Shown: positions 9,154 through 17,167 of the stretch, piece by piece
How the letters are laid out: the number at the start of each line of letters is the position of its first letter
How positions within the stretch are numbered: the first letter of the stretch is position 1
Origin: Pseudomonas sp. Marseille-Q3773
Lineage (GTDB): Bacteria; Pseudomonadota; Gammaproteobacteria; Pseudomonadales; Pseudomonadaceae
DNA length: 64,000 bases
Direction of reading: 5' to 3'
Assembly: GCF_916618955.1 (NCBI RefSeq)
Contig: NZ_OU745390.1
Span: 1,488,001-1,552,000, forward strand
Program-made: the position numbers and the translations under genes
Notes under the pieces: model-generated
Seen by the model: the letters and a program-made list of their open reading frames with translations, nothing else
Databases searched by the model: none
What the model was told of the DNA's origin: nothing

Positions 9154-10140
9154 GTGAGCACCCATGGAGTCCCCTCCGAATCCAGTAGTAATGACCGCGA
9201 CGCAGCGAACCTTGATGGTCAATATGATTTCGAATGCCTTGTCATCGGGGCTGGCCCTGCCGGATTGACCGCTGCAATCTATCTCAGCCGTTTCCATAGG
9301 CGAGTGCTGGTCGCCGACGGCGGCCACAGTCGTGCAAGGATGATTCCTCGCTCGCATAACTATCCCGGATTCCCGCCGGGCATTTCTGGAGAGGAGTTGC
9401 TTGCGCGTTTGGCGGAGCAGGCCACTCAATATGGCGCATTGATCGAGGTTGGTTGTGTCGAGGGGTTAGCCCACGAGCGGTCTGGGTTTGTCGCCACGCT
9501 CAACGGCCGTGCGGTCACCGCGCGAACGGTAATCATGGCCACTGGCATGAAGGATGTGCTTCCTCCTGTTGAGGCCGCTTACGACGCGGTTGCGCAATCG
9601 AGGATTCGCCTATGCGCCATTTGTGATGGCTACGAAGTGAACGGAGACAATGTTGCTGTCTACGGTGAAGCGGACTGCGCAATCCGCCACGCTCTGTTCC
9701 TGCGCAACTTCACTGACCGCCTGACAGTGCTTATGAAGGCCGGTGCTGCACAATGCCAGGGAATTGCCGGTGAAGCGCTTGAAGCTGGAATCCAGCTAGT
9801 GGAAGACGCGGCGGTGGACGTCATCCGGTTGGCCGGAGATCAGGTCGAGGTACAAACCCTGAAGGGCGGTTTATTTCACTTCGATATCGTCTATCCGTGC
9901 CTAGGGTCTGATTCGTGCTCAGGCCTGGCTTCGGCGCTGGGCGCTGAAGTCGATGAGCAAGGTGCCCTGGTTGTCGATTCCCATCAATGCACCAACGTTA
10001 AGGGACTTTATGCGGTGGGAGATGTGGTTGGCTCGCTCAAACAAATCAGCGTCGCCACAGGCCAAGCGACTATTTGCGCCACTGCAGTGCATGGTCAATT
10101 GGATCGGCGACTGTGGGAACCACGCGACTGGTTCGGCTAG
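9154..10140 (+). CDS. NAD(P)/FAD-dependent oxidoreductase, thioredoxin-reductase-like
   Basis: A 328-residue flavoprotein with the FAD-binding [16 protein letters not shown] near residues 30-45, an ATG motif mid-protein, the redox pair CAIC (CAICDGYEV, about residues 155-160) and the C-terminal [19 protein letters not shown]. Compared with thioredoxin reductase, the pair is CAIC rather than CATC and the NADPH loop reads [10 protein letters not shown] instead of GGGxSA, so a partner other than thioredoxin is likely. GTG at 9154 has a GAGAAG site; a TTG at 9112 is possible. A 20-codon frame with a perfect AAGGAG site follows at 10168-10230 (MKAKKARCKLLRDRC...), of unknown reality. Confidence 0.85.
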   Translation: MSTHGVPSESSSNDRDAANLDGQYDFECLVIGAGPAGLTAAIYLSRFHRRVLVADGGHSRARMIPRSHNYPGFPPGISGEELLARLAEQATQYGALIEVGCVEGLAHERSGFVATLNGRAVTARTVIMATGMKDVLPPVEAAYDAVAQSRIRLCAICDGYEVNGDNVAVYGEADCAIRHALFLRNFTDRLTVLMKAGAAQCQGIAGEALEAGIQLVEDAAVDVIRLAGDQVEVQTLKGGLFHFDIVYPCLGSDSCSGLASALGAEVDEQGALVVDSHQCTNVKGLYAVGDVVGSLKQISVATGQATICATAVHGQLDRRLWEPRDWFG

Positions 10141-11212
10141 GGCCACCGCCAAGCAAGGAGCTGCTTGATGAAAGCGAAAAAGGCGCGGTGCAAATTGCTG
10201 CGTGATCGGTGTCGTGGCTTAGGAGGCTAGAGCACGCACTACATAATCCCTCATTTAACATAATACTCATTATGCGCAGATCCATGTTTTCCACACAGGC
10301 CGCTACTCAGATTGTCGACGTCAGCTAAAAATGCGAAAATACATCTAAACATGCGAAAGTCCCTGAAATCAGGCCCTTCAATGATTTGTCTTGCGCTACA
10401 GATCAAGCCGCTGTGTCAGACAAATCTGCGAATAAGCTTCCGCTGAGCTTTTACTTGGACTGTCCCGATTATACCGTAAGCAGCTTTACCAGCCACTGCA
10501 GCTGCGTGTAGTCCTCGGAAGTAATTCTCAGGACGTTTTCGGAACTAATCCCTAGACTGCTCCGTTTTTTCTCCGAGTTCACAAATTACTTCCTGCAAGC
10601 GAAGCGTCGAATAGCGCGTTGCGCGCGTACTCGCTGTTTTCCCTTCTGGTCCACGATTTACTTCCTGTGACCGTTGTGTCCGTCAATTGTCTGGCCCCAC
10701 GATGCCGTTATCATCGAGCCACGCCGCTTGCATGTCCTCGCGCTGGTTGAGCAACTGCGTACCGCTCTGATGGTGATTGATCGGTTCGATACGGAAATTA
10801 GGTTCTGCGCTACCTGACTACGCGTTGTTTCATAAATGTGATCAGATCATCTCGCAGTGATGTGCCTGGATACTCGGGCGAACTCAGTAAATCCAGCGTT
10901 TCACCTCTGTGAGGCCGGCCACTGCCATGCATCAAATCTTGATTGACACGCGTGCCGCCTTGGATAATCTTGCAGTTGAGGGCTGCAATTGCGCATTTGG
11001 CGGGTCTGGGTACCAGCATGAGTCCCCCCCGCAATTTTGGCAGCAGAGGAAGCTGGTTCCTCTGAAGTAGTGACGGCGGGCATTGCCGGTCGGATTCTGA
11101 ACCCAAGGTCGCCTGACTGGGAGCTAAAGGATCGCTGCGACTACTCCTCACCCCATACCGAATGGGCGCATTCAGCAGCGAAATGCCGGTTTGGGGCCTT
11201 ATTTCTGGGCGT

Positions 11213-11273
11213 TGTAAACCACTTTTTTAACGTGTAAACCACGGTGGTTTACACGTTAAAAAAGTGGTTTACA
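11213..11273. repeat. 61-bp near-perfect palindrome with internal direct repeats
   Basis: Two 30-base arms are exact reverse complements around a single central G at 11243. Each arm contains GTAAACCAC twice (11214-11223 region and 11233-11242), joined by TTTTTTAACGT, so the whole has four copies of one 9-base word in head-to-head pairs. There is no flanking gene for which this would be a terminator: the nearest coding starts are over 800 bases away. It could be a multi-site protein-binding region or a joined pair of mobile-element ends. Confidence 0.9.
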
Positions 11274-11502
11274 CGGGGCGTTTTAGGGGACGCGGCCCCC
11301 GGGGAAATCATCTTACAATTTGAACGCTGTGGTCAGGCATGCTGACGTATCTCCGGAGATTAGCCCCCACGCCTCGTGGCAGATTCGATTGGTCTGCACT
11401 GCGCACCAAGGGTTAGTTATGCGATCCTTAGGAGATGAGAGATTACTCAAGGGGTCAGCTAACCTCCTCCACCTTTGATATCATTCCTTAAGGCTATAAC
11501 TA

Positions 11503-11522
11503 AACTAAATGAATATTTAGTT
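11503..11522. promoter_or_regulatory. AT-rich operator-like inverted repeat without a neighbouring gene
   Basis: AACTAAAT and ATTTAGTT surround GAAT, inside an AT-rich patch with more CTAAA words. It looks like a repressor operator or phage-type control site, but no reading frame follows on either side. Confidence 0.35.
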
Positions 11523-12130
11523 GAGCTAAATTTAATTATTCGACATTCATCCAGAATGTGATGCTGGAGAGTCCAGAATCGACCAGCCGGCTTTTTCAAG
11601 CGCCGCCCTTTTCACCTGCGCCACCCTCACCCAATGATTTCTGGCTTACGGCCAAGCCTGGATGAAATGGCTTTTCCTGAAGATCTCCAATTATGTGGCC
11701 GCGTGAATCTCGCCCTTTTCCGAATGAATGGATGACATCCGAGTATCGATACCGGCGGAGACATCCTGAAAACGATAGGTGTTTACGAGGGATCTACCGT
11801 CCCCGCCTTGCATGTGTAACCGAACGATGTTCTCCAATTACGGGATGAGAATGTGCACCGCCATGCCGACCCACCGTTAACGTTACAGGGGCGTTCTGGG
11901 CTATCGGGTAGACAGGAACATGCCCTTCTTCAAGGAGTTTTCGACCACTTGATCGCAAGGATGCCGGGCGAGGGTCGTTAGGCTCATCAAATGAGCACTC
12001 TCAAGCTGGCGTCAAGCGCCGTTATCGCCGCGAGCAAAAGAAAAGCGGTCTCATCTGAATATTGCGGGGCGGTCTAGAACCGCCCATTCACGGTGCCCTA
12101 CTGGCAACCTAGCGACGTGGTCTACGCTAG

Positions 12131-14356
12131 TTACCTAACAAACACCGCAATCTCTCCCTTGGACGCAATCACCATGAGCGCGGGTAATCCTTCCGCGCTC
12201 ATCTTGCGATGAAGTGTGTCTAGCAGATGCTCATCCAGCTCGCTCGGGCGAGCTGGACAGTTATCAGGATGAGAGTGCCATTCCCCTACGTAGTCAACGA
12301 CCCGAGCAGTACGAGAGTGCACCTTGTCCAGTGCCTCAGCCTGGCCCACCTGCCCCCTTATGAAGTGGCTCGGGCTAGCCTCACTGTCTGGAGGAGCTGG
12401 TAAAACGTCCACGATAACGATGGTCTTCGTTTTCAGGTCGGTGACGCCGAGAATCGCGCCTCCCGTTTCATTCGGCAGTGCGGCAAGGCGAGACGCAAGG
12501 AGCTTCTGAACCAGGGCCTCATCAAATTTCACCGTCCATCCAGCAGACTCCACTGAATGTATCTGGGCAACTCCAATTTCGTACGTTCTTACCGCTCCCG
12601 ACTGCTCATCACACTCCCAAACGCAGATCCTGGCCTGAGGCTTCGCGACCGACTTGCGGAGCTGTCTAGCCAGAATCCCTGCGTGCAAGTGGATGTATTC
12701 GCCCGATAGTCTGACCGAAATATCTCGACATCCCCCGCCCACCCAGCGGTCACCCAGATGATTGACTAGGTGCGTATGCCCCCACTCATGATGAAGAAGT
12801 GCCCGATAGTATTGGCCTTCCAACCCGTCCACCCGCTGCCGTCTGGCCTCGTCCTCCAGAATCATCACACAAGACTGACCAGAAGGAGTGACGAAGAGAC
12901 TTACTGTACGCGGAGCTTCATCTCTGCGCGCAAGCTCTCGGGGCACCTCGAAGGTTGTAGTGACATCGACGACAAGGTCGGCGCTGCTCAACGATGAGGT
13001 GACCTCTGCGGACTCGTCCAGAACACTTCGATCAATAGCGCTAGGTGGCGTCCAGTTGGGATAGGTAGCGCAAGCCATTTCCTGCAATACCTTGACCTTG
13101 GGCATTCCAACGAATCCATCAAAAGCGATGTGCCGACAAAGGTTGTGAGGCAGCAATCGGTCAGGATCGATGAAAGTCCATTGCCCCCACCCTTGGCGTA
13201 TCCATAAATCAGCCAACACGCTACCCAGAGCGCCCACTCCGGCGAGTACACCTTTGATTTGACTGTGCTCTTCTGGGGTGCCGGAGAGATCTCGTGCGGT
13301 TTGCTGAGTGAGTGCTGTGCGGATTTCCACAGGCATCAGTGAAAGGGAACGCCAGGCCGAGCTGGCAGCCCCACCCAACAACGTGATCCGCTGACACAGC
13401 CCCTTTGCATCAGGCATACCTAGCATGTCCAATGCAGTCGCAAGGTCAAACAGGGAAGCATTCAGCATGTATCCCGCGACATCGATCCGCTCAGCACCGC
13501 CTTCACGAACGCGAGGAATCCACACGGTGATGAGAATACCTTCGCCTTTTCCGTGCGCGGGCGATATACCGCCTTCGATTGCCTGGTAGACGGTGTCATA
13601 CAAGGCGCCGTAGAGATCGCTCCCCCACGAAACGAGTTGATCCTGTAATTTCCCAAGTGTTTCGGGAAAGCCGGCCAGCGTGGTCGTTCCTACCGGCTCA
13701 ACCATCACCGGTACCATCCGCACTGTCTTCGATTGATCGTCGGGCCTGGACGGCTCAGCTTTCAGAATCACCGAGTCGCCCTGATCGACCTTGAAGATGG
13801 TCAACGTCCCGCTTCGTGCTTTGGCGTAATCAGGGTAGTTCGAGGGCAGGATCAGTTGGTAAGGGCTCATGTAAAACAGCTGCTCTAGCGGTTGGTCATC
13901 GCGGTGCAGCTTGAGCAAAGCAGACTCGCGTAGCCACCAGAACATTCGCGCGATGAAGCGCTGCGGCGTCCAACTGCGCTCTACAGTCGACCAGGCGCTA
14001 TCGTACAAACACAGAACCCGGGCCCCGCCGCTCGATGGCGGATGCTGGTGAGAAAGCAATGGGAAATCTTTGCGTAGGGTGTAAACGACGACTGGTACGC
14101 GATACCTGGGATTGACTCCAATCGCCAAGCGCTCTCGCCGTCGGATACCCCCTTGATTGCCGGCATCTACGGTACCGTCACCTGCATCAATGACGATGTA
14201 TTCGCTACCGCCTTTCTCCGAAGGGTCTGCCCGAAGTTCTCGAACATCGGTATAGGGACACGCCCGCAAGGCGCTCAGTAAGGCCTGCGTTTGAGGATAC
14301 AGATCGTCTTCCCCGCCATCGGGCCTCGCATCCCCTAGTTCGAAGTACTCAAGCAT
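12131..14356 (-). CDS. E2-E1-JAB triple-fusion ubiquitin-like conjugation protein
   Basis: A 741-residue three-domain protein. An E2-like domain (about residues 60-165) has a histidine-containing strand and the candidate catalytic Cys116 in RVLCLYD, followed by WTPQRFIARMFWWL. An E1/ThiF adenylating domain (about 365-560) has GVGALGS at about 371-377 and then FIDPDRLLPHNLCRH. A JAB/MPN isopeptidase (about 610-741) has the upstream Glu in NETGG and EWHSHP...S-x2-D near 690-705, with 8 rather than 7 residues between the second His and the Ser. All three steps of activation, transfer and removal of a ubiquitin-like tag are thus on one chain. It overlaps the metallo-beta-lactamase gene by 8 bases (ATG at 14356; GTG at 14359 is possible), so expression is coupled. 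Related bacterial operons are antiviral; that role is inferred here. No Ubl gene was found. Confidence 0.88.
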   Translation of the reverse strand: MLEYFELGDARPDGGEDDLYPQTQALLSALRACPYTDVRELRADPSEKGGSEYIVIDAGDGTVDAGNQGGIRRRERLAIGVNPRYRVPVVVYTLRKDFPLLSHQHPPSSGGARVLCLYDSAWSTVERSWTPQRFIARMFWWLRESALLKLHRDDQPLEQLFYMSPYQLILPSNYPDYAKARSGTLTIFKVDQGDSVILKAEPSRPDDQSKTVRMVPVMVEPVGTTTLAGFPETLGKLQDQLVSWGSDLYGALYDTVYQAIEGGISPAHGKGEGILITVWIPRVREGGAERIDVAGYMLNASLFDLATALDMLGMPDAKGLCQRITLLGGAASSAWRSLSLMPVEIRTALTQQTARDLSGTPEEHSQIKGVLAGVGALGSVLADLWIRQGWGQWTFIDPDRLLPHNLCRHIAFDGFVGMPKVKVLQEMACATYPNWTPPSAIDRSVLDESAEVTSSLSSADLVVDVTTTFEVPRELARRDEAPRTVSLFVTPSGQSCVMILEDEARRQRVDGLEGQYYRALLHHEWGHTHLVNHLGDRWVGGGCRDISVRLSGEYIHLHAGILARQLRKSVAKPQARICVWECDEQSGAVRTYEIGVAQIHSVESAGWTVKFDEALVQKLLASRLAALPNETGGAILGVTDLKTKTIVIVDVLPAPPDSEASPSHFIRGQVGQAEALDKVHSRTARVVDYVGEWHSHPDNCPARPSELDEHLLDTLHRKMSAEGLPALMVIASKGEIAVFVR

Positions 14357-15545
14357 CACAGGCGCCTGCGCGAGGCGGAATTGAAGCGGCTACCGAACTT
14401 GGCACCGCACCAGCCAGTGCTACAGCAGCGGCAAGCAGTTTCACCTTACCATCCGTGCAGATCTCAAAGTCCATGGCTGCCTTTTCGCCCAGATCGCCTG
14501 TGCACGAGAACCAGCCGTCCACATCGTCCAGAATTGCCTGGTATTCGCGCTTCGCCCGAATACAGGGCGGATCACAGTCGTCGTCGAGAATTTCAACACT
14601 ACTGGAAACGATCGTTGCTCCGTTGCGGGCCTGGCTCAACGCTTGGCGTGCATCCCAACTCACCCTCGCCTTTTCTCCAAGGCCCGACCAGCTATCCCAG
14701 GAAAGCGTGTGCCAAGAGCAATGATGAGGTGCCAGCAGCAGATCATATTCGAGCACCTCCGGCGTCTGCTCAAAGCGCTCCCACATGCGCTCCCAGATCA
14801 ACACCTCAGCGTCGCCGCCGACGAGGAATTTAGTTTTCGTCTGTGCGTAGGCAAAGGGCGAAATCTGGATATTCATGACCACGCTCGACTCATTTTTAGA
14901 CAGGCGCTCTTCGAGATCAGCGTCATCTTCATGCGGCGCGGGTGCGAGCAAGTGGGAAGTGAAGAATGGCGACATGTCCTCACCTGCAATGCCGCTGAAT
15001 TTTTCACCTGACTTTATCAGGATCGGGCCCAGATCGTCAGTCTTACCTGCATTATCTTCACCCATGATCTTGATGCGGTTACCGTGCCCTGCACTACGGT
15101 AGGTACGCCAATATTCCACCCGCCGCCGCGCTTCCTTGTCGAAGGCTTTGGCATCGTCACACAAGACATGGTTCTTCTTCGAGCTCCGACGGAAAACCAG
15201 AGGAGACGACCACATTTCGCGAATCATGATCCGCTTTTCCCAACGCCCCATCTCATCATCGGGGTAGTCGGCAGGATCACCGAGCCAGAAATGCTTTCTG
15301 ATGCCCGCGCAATGATCCTGGTCTGGGTGGCTAAGCAAGAAGGCGTTCACGAATGGACGTCCCTTTTCATCCCACTGCAGCCGCTCCCTCAACGCACGCC
15401 CGACATCAGGCGTGTCGTCGTTGGGATTATCCGCAGCCTGGCGGATCCGCGAGTCGATCAAAATGGTGGTCACAGACGTGTCGGCGAGCCGGATCAACGT
15501 CATGTCGCCAGTACCTACTTGGAAAAAAGTCACCTTGGCAGCCAT
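14349..15545 (-). CDS. Metallo-beta-lactamase-fold hydrolase (ComEC C-terminal-like)
   Basis: A 398-residue protein of the MBL superfamily. The metal motif is H73-x-D75-x-D77-H78 (LLSHPDQDHCAG), a variant of HxHxDH, and a later LAPHHCSWHT resembles the PHHGS element of ComEC/Rec2-type hydrolases. Predicted to be a cytoplasmic metal-dependent phosphodiesterase or nuclease; the short hydrophobic alanine-rich tail (LLAAAVALAGAVPSSVAA) could reach the membrane. ATG at 15545 has a strong GGAGG site; a longer reading frame lacks one. It is first in the operon with the E2-E1-JAB gene, which overlaps its 3' end. MBL genes accompany some bacterial E1/E2/JAB operons, so it may be the effector. Confidence 0.82.
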   Translation of the reverse strand: MAAKVTFFQVGTGDMTLIRLADTSVTTILIDSRIRQAADNPNDDTPDVGRALRERLQWDEKGRPFVNAFLLSHPDQDHCAGIRKHFWLGDPADYPDDEMGRWEKRIMIREMWSSPLVFRRSSKKNHVLCDDAKAFDKEARRRVEYWRTYRSAGHGNRIKIMGEDNAGKTDDLGPILIKSGEKFSGIAGEDMSPFFTSHLLAPAPHEDDADLEERLSKNESSVVMNIQISPFAYAQTKTKFLVGGDAEVLIWERMWERFEQTPEVLEYDLLLAPHHCSWHTLSWDSWSGLGEKARVSWDARQALSQARNGATIVSSSVEILDDDCDPPCIRAKREYQAILDDVDGWFSCTGDLGEKAAMDFEICTDGKVKLLAAAVALAGAVPSSVAASIPPRAGACDA

Positions 15546-15676
15546 TTCATCCCTCCCCGGGCACTGCGCCAACTATGAGAAACGCTTCGGTTAAGATAAG
15601 ATACGTATAGAAACTCAACCCGTCTAGATTTTATGCGAATATTTTTTATACCCAACCATTTTCAGGCTGATCTTCC
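15546..15676. promoter_or_regulatory. Divergent control region of the conjugation module
   Basis: These 131 AT-rich bases separate the MBL/E2-E1-JAB operon from the WYL regulator and must hold both promoters. A perfect 8-bp palindrome ATACGTAT lies at 15601-15608. It is the most likely place for the WYL protein to bind, as CapW and BrxR repress the divergent promoters of their own modules. Confidence 0.5.
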
Positions 15677-16552
15677 ATGACTGCTACCGCTACTCGTACA
15701 GGTCGCTGGGGCCAGGAACGCCGCCTCGAATTCATTGACTTTCGACTGCTCTGGGAGGGCAGGCTTAACCGTTCCGACCTGACCGGTTTTTTCGGGATTT
15801 CTGTTCCACAGGCTTCCCTGGATTTCTCGGCTTACCAAGAGCTGGCTCCGGACAATATGGCCTACGATCGTACGCTCAAGGCATATGTGGCCGGCCCCAA
15901 CTTCAAGCCCGTACTCACGAACCCTGATCCCGGGCATTACCTGAATGAGCTGCTGCAGCGCGGCATCGGGAATATCGCGCCTTCAGACAGTTTCATCGGC
16001 TGGGCGCCCCCCGTTGCAAGCCTGCCATCCCCTACAAGACAGGTGGATCAGCAGATCCTGATCAAGCTGATCCGAGCGATTCAAATGGGTGAAGCCGTCG
16101 AGGTCGACTACCGATCAATGACCAATTTCGATTCTCCGGAGCTGCGCACGATTTTTCCCACGACGTTCGCGCACGACGGCTTCCGATGGCACACCCGCGC
16201 GTACTGCTTCCGATCCGATAAATTCAAGGATTTCGTACTGGGTCGCATCACCGCTTTACATGCGTCAATGACGGCGCCCGCCAAGGTGCCACAGGACGTA
16301 GAGTGGGAAACCTTTGTCGACGTGGTCATCGGCCCAAACCCGAGCTATCCGCCTGAAAAACGAAAAGCGATCGAGCACGACTACCAGATGGTGAACGGTG
16401 AAGCCTACCTTCGTGCGCGTGAACCTCAGCTGTATTACCTGAAGCGCAGGCTCAATTTGGATGTGAAGCCTGGCGAAACAGTGGGGGAGCATCAGCAGAT
16501 TGTGATGCTTCGTATTGAAAAAGTTGCTAGGGAGTCGTCAGCAGATGAGTGA
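15677..16552 (+). CDS. WYL-domain transcriptional regulator, CapW/BrxR-like
   Basis: A 291-residue regulator with an N-terminal winged helix (about residues 10-75: RRLEFIDFRLLWEGRLNRSD, then FFGISVPQASLDFSAYQEL), a WYL domain (about 125-195, with VDYRSM and the degenerate core WHTRAY at 171-176) and a C-terminal WCX-like extension. This layout is that of CapW and BrxR, which repress defence operons and release them when the WYL domain senses a ligand, probably nucleic acid. It is transcribed away from the MBL operon and overlaps the next membrane-protein gene by 8 bases. No CBASS or BREX genes are present, so it is an example of this regulator on another system. Confidence 0.85.
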   Translation: MTATATRTGRWGQERRLEFIDFRLLWEGRLNRSDLTGFFGISVPQASLDFSAYQELAPDNMAYDRTLKAYVAGPNFKPVLTNPDPGHYLNELLQRGIGNIAPSDSFIGWAPPVASLPSPTRQVDQQILIKLIRAIQMGEAVEVDYRSMTNFDSPELRTIFPTTFAHDGFRWHTRAYCFRSDKFKDFVLGRITALHASMTAPAKVPQDVEWETFVDVVIGPNPSYPPEKRKAIEHDYQMVNGEAYLRAREPQLYYLKRRLNLDVKPGETVGEHQQIVMLRIEKVARESSADE

Positions 16553-17084
16553 AGCATCCGCAGCCAAGCCAAGAAGGGATTACACGGTCCTTATCATTCT
16601 CTACTTGCTGGCCCTTCTGGTTTTTGCAACCTATTCCATCGGCTCCATGGCCCTGGACTGGCTACCTCAGCCCTACGCACCCTTGAAGGTGCCCCTGATG
16701 TGCGGGGCCATAGCCTATGTGGGTGGCGCGCTGTACTGCTTCCGCTCGATTTACCTGAACAAATGCGTTTACAAGCGCTGGGATCCCGACTGGCAGGTTT
16801 GGTATTTCATTCGCCCCCTCACCAGTACGATCGCGGGTGCGGTCAGCTACCTGTTTTTGAAGGCGGGATTGTTGGTGCTGGAGTCGAGCTCAAATGCTGG
16901 TGCAAGCGAGATAGGCTTTTTCGCACTGGCTTTCATCGCAGGCTTCAATGTCGACAAGTTCGTCGCGAAAATTGAAGAAGTCGCGAAGGCAGTGTGGGGG
17001 ATTGAGAAGACGCGAAGCAGTCTTCCCCGTGACGCTCAAGGGGGGCCGGCTAAGGCAACCTCCACTACCCCGCCTCAAGGTTGA
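16545..17084 (+). CDS. Small multi-pass membrane protein of the conjugation module
   Basis: A 179-residue protein. ATG at 16545 overlaps the end of the WYL gene. It has about four hydrophobic segments (VLIILYLLALLVFATYSIGS, VPLMCGAIAYVGGALYCF, a third around ISTIAGAVSYLFLKAGLLVL, and IGFFALAFIAGFNVDKFV) and a polar C-terminal tail ending TTPPQG. The pattern FIAGFNVDKFVAKIEEVAK resembles a family of small bacterial inner-membrane proteins of unknown role. Translational coupling to the regulator suggests a function in the same system, perhaps as a membrane effector or immunity protein. The terminal Gly is noted because an E1 enzyme needs a C-terminal Gly substrate, but nothing else suggests a ubiquitin fold. 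Confidence 0.75.
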   Translation: MSEASAAKPRRDYTVLIILYLLALLVFATYSIGSMALDWLPQPYAPLKVPLMCGAIAYVGGALYCFRSIYLNKCVYKRWDPDWQVWYFIRPLTSTIAGAVSYLFLKAGLLVLESSSNAGASEIGFFALAFIAGFNVDKFVAKIEEVAKAVWGIEKTRSSLPRDAQGGPAKATSTTPPQG

Positions 17085-17167
17085 AGACTTCTGGATTGGT
17101 ACGGCTGTCTATCGTGTAGCAGTGGCAATCCAGATGTCCTCAGGCCTGAAGTACTCCCCTGCGCCGG

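Larger units (their letters stand above)
10141..12130. other. Gene-poor left part of the accessory island
   Basis: Nearly 2 kb without a convincing gene. It contains four copies of a TTACTTCC-like motif between 10451 and 10667, one inverted, resembling transposase-binding repeats at a transposon end. A minus-strand 38-codon frame between about 10680 and 10805 ends LLNQREDMQAAWLDDNGIV and looks like the tail of a lost gene. A minus-strand 113-codon frame at 10810-11151 is unrecognised. Further right are a 61-bp palindrome, an AT-rich patch at 11480-11540 and a weak hairpin at 12067-12085. I read it as degraded mobile DNA at the island border. Confidence 0.5.

Noticed and set aside
10810..11151. 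113-residue minus-strand protein
   Set aside because: No family recognised, no ribosome site found; left as possible relic inside degraded DNA.
11213..11273. parS centromere or rho-independent terminator
   Set aside because: The sequence does not match the parS 16-mer, no gene ends nearby and the arms are far longer than terminator stems.
12131..16552. CBASS operon
   Set aside because: E1/E2, JAB and a CapW-like regulator are present, but no CD-NTase or typical CBASS effector gene is in the island.
15677..16552. BREX regulator implying a BREX system
   Set aside because: None of the BREX genes (brxA, brxB, brxC, pglX, pglZ, brxL) is in the window.
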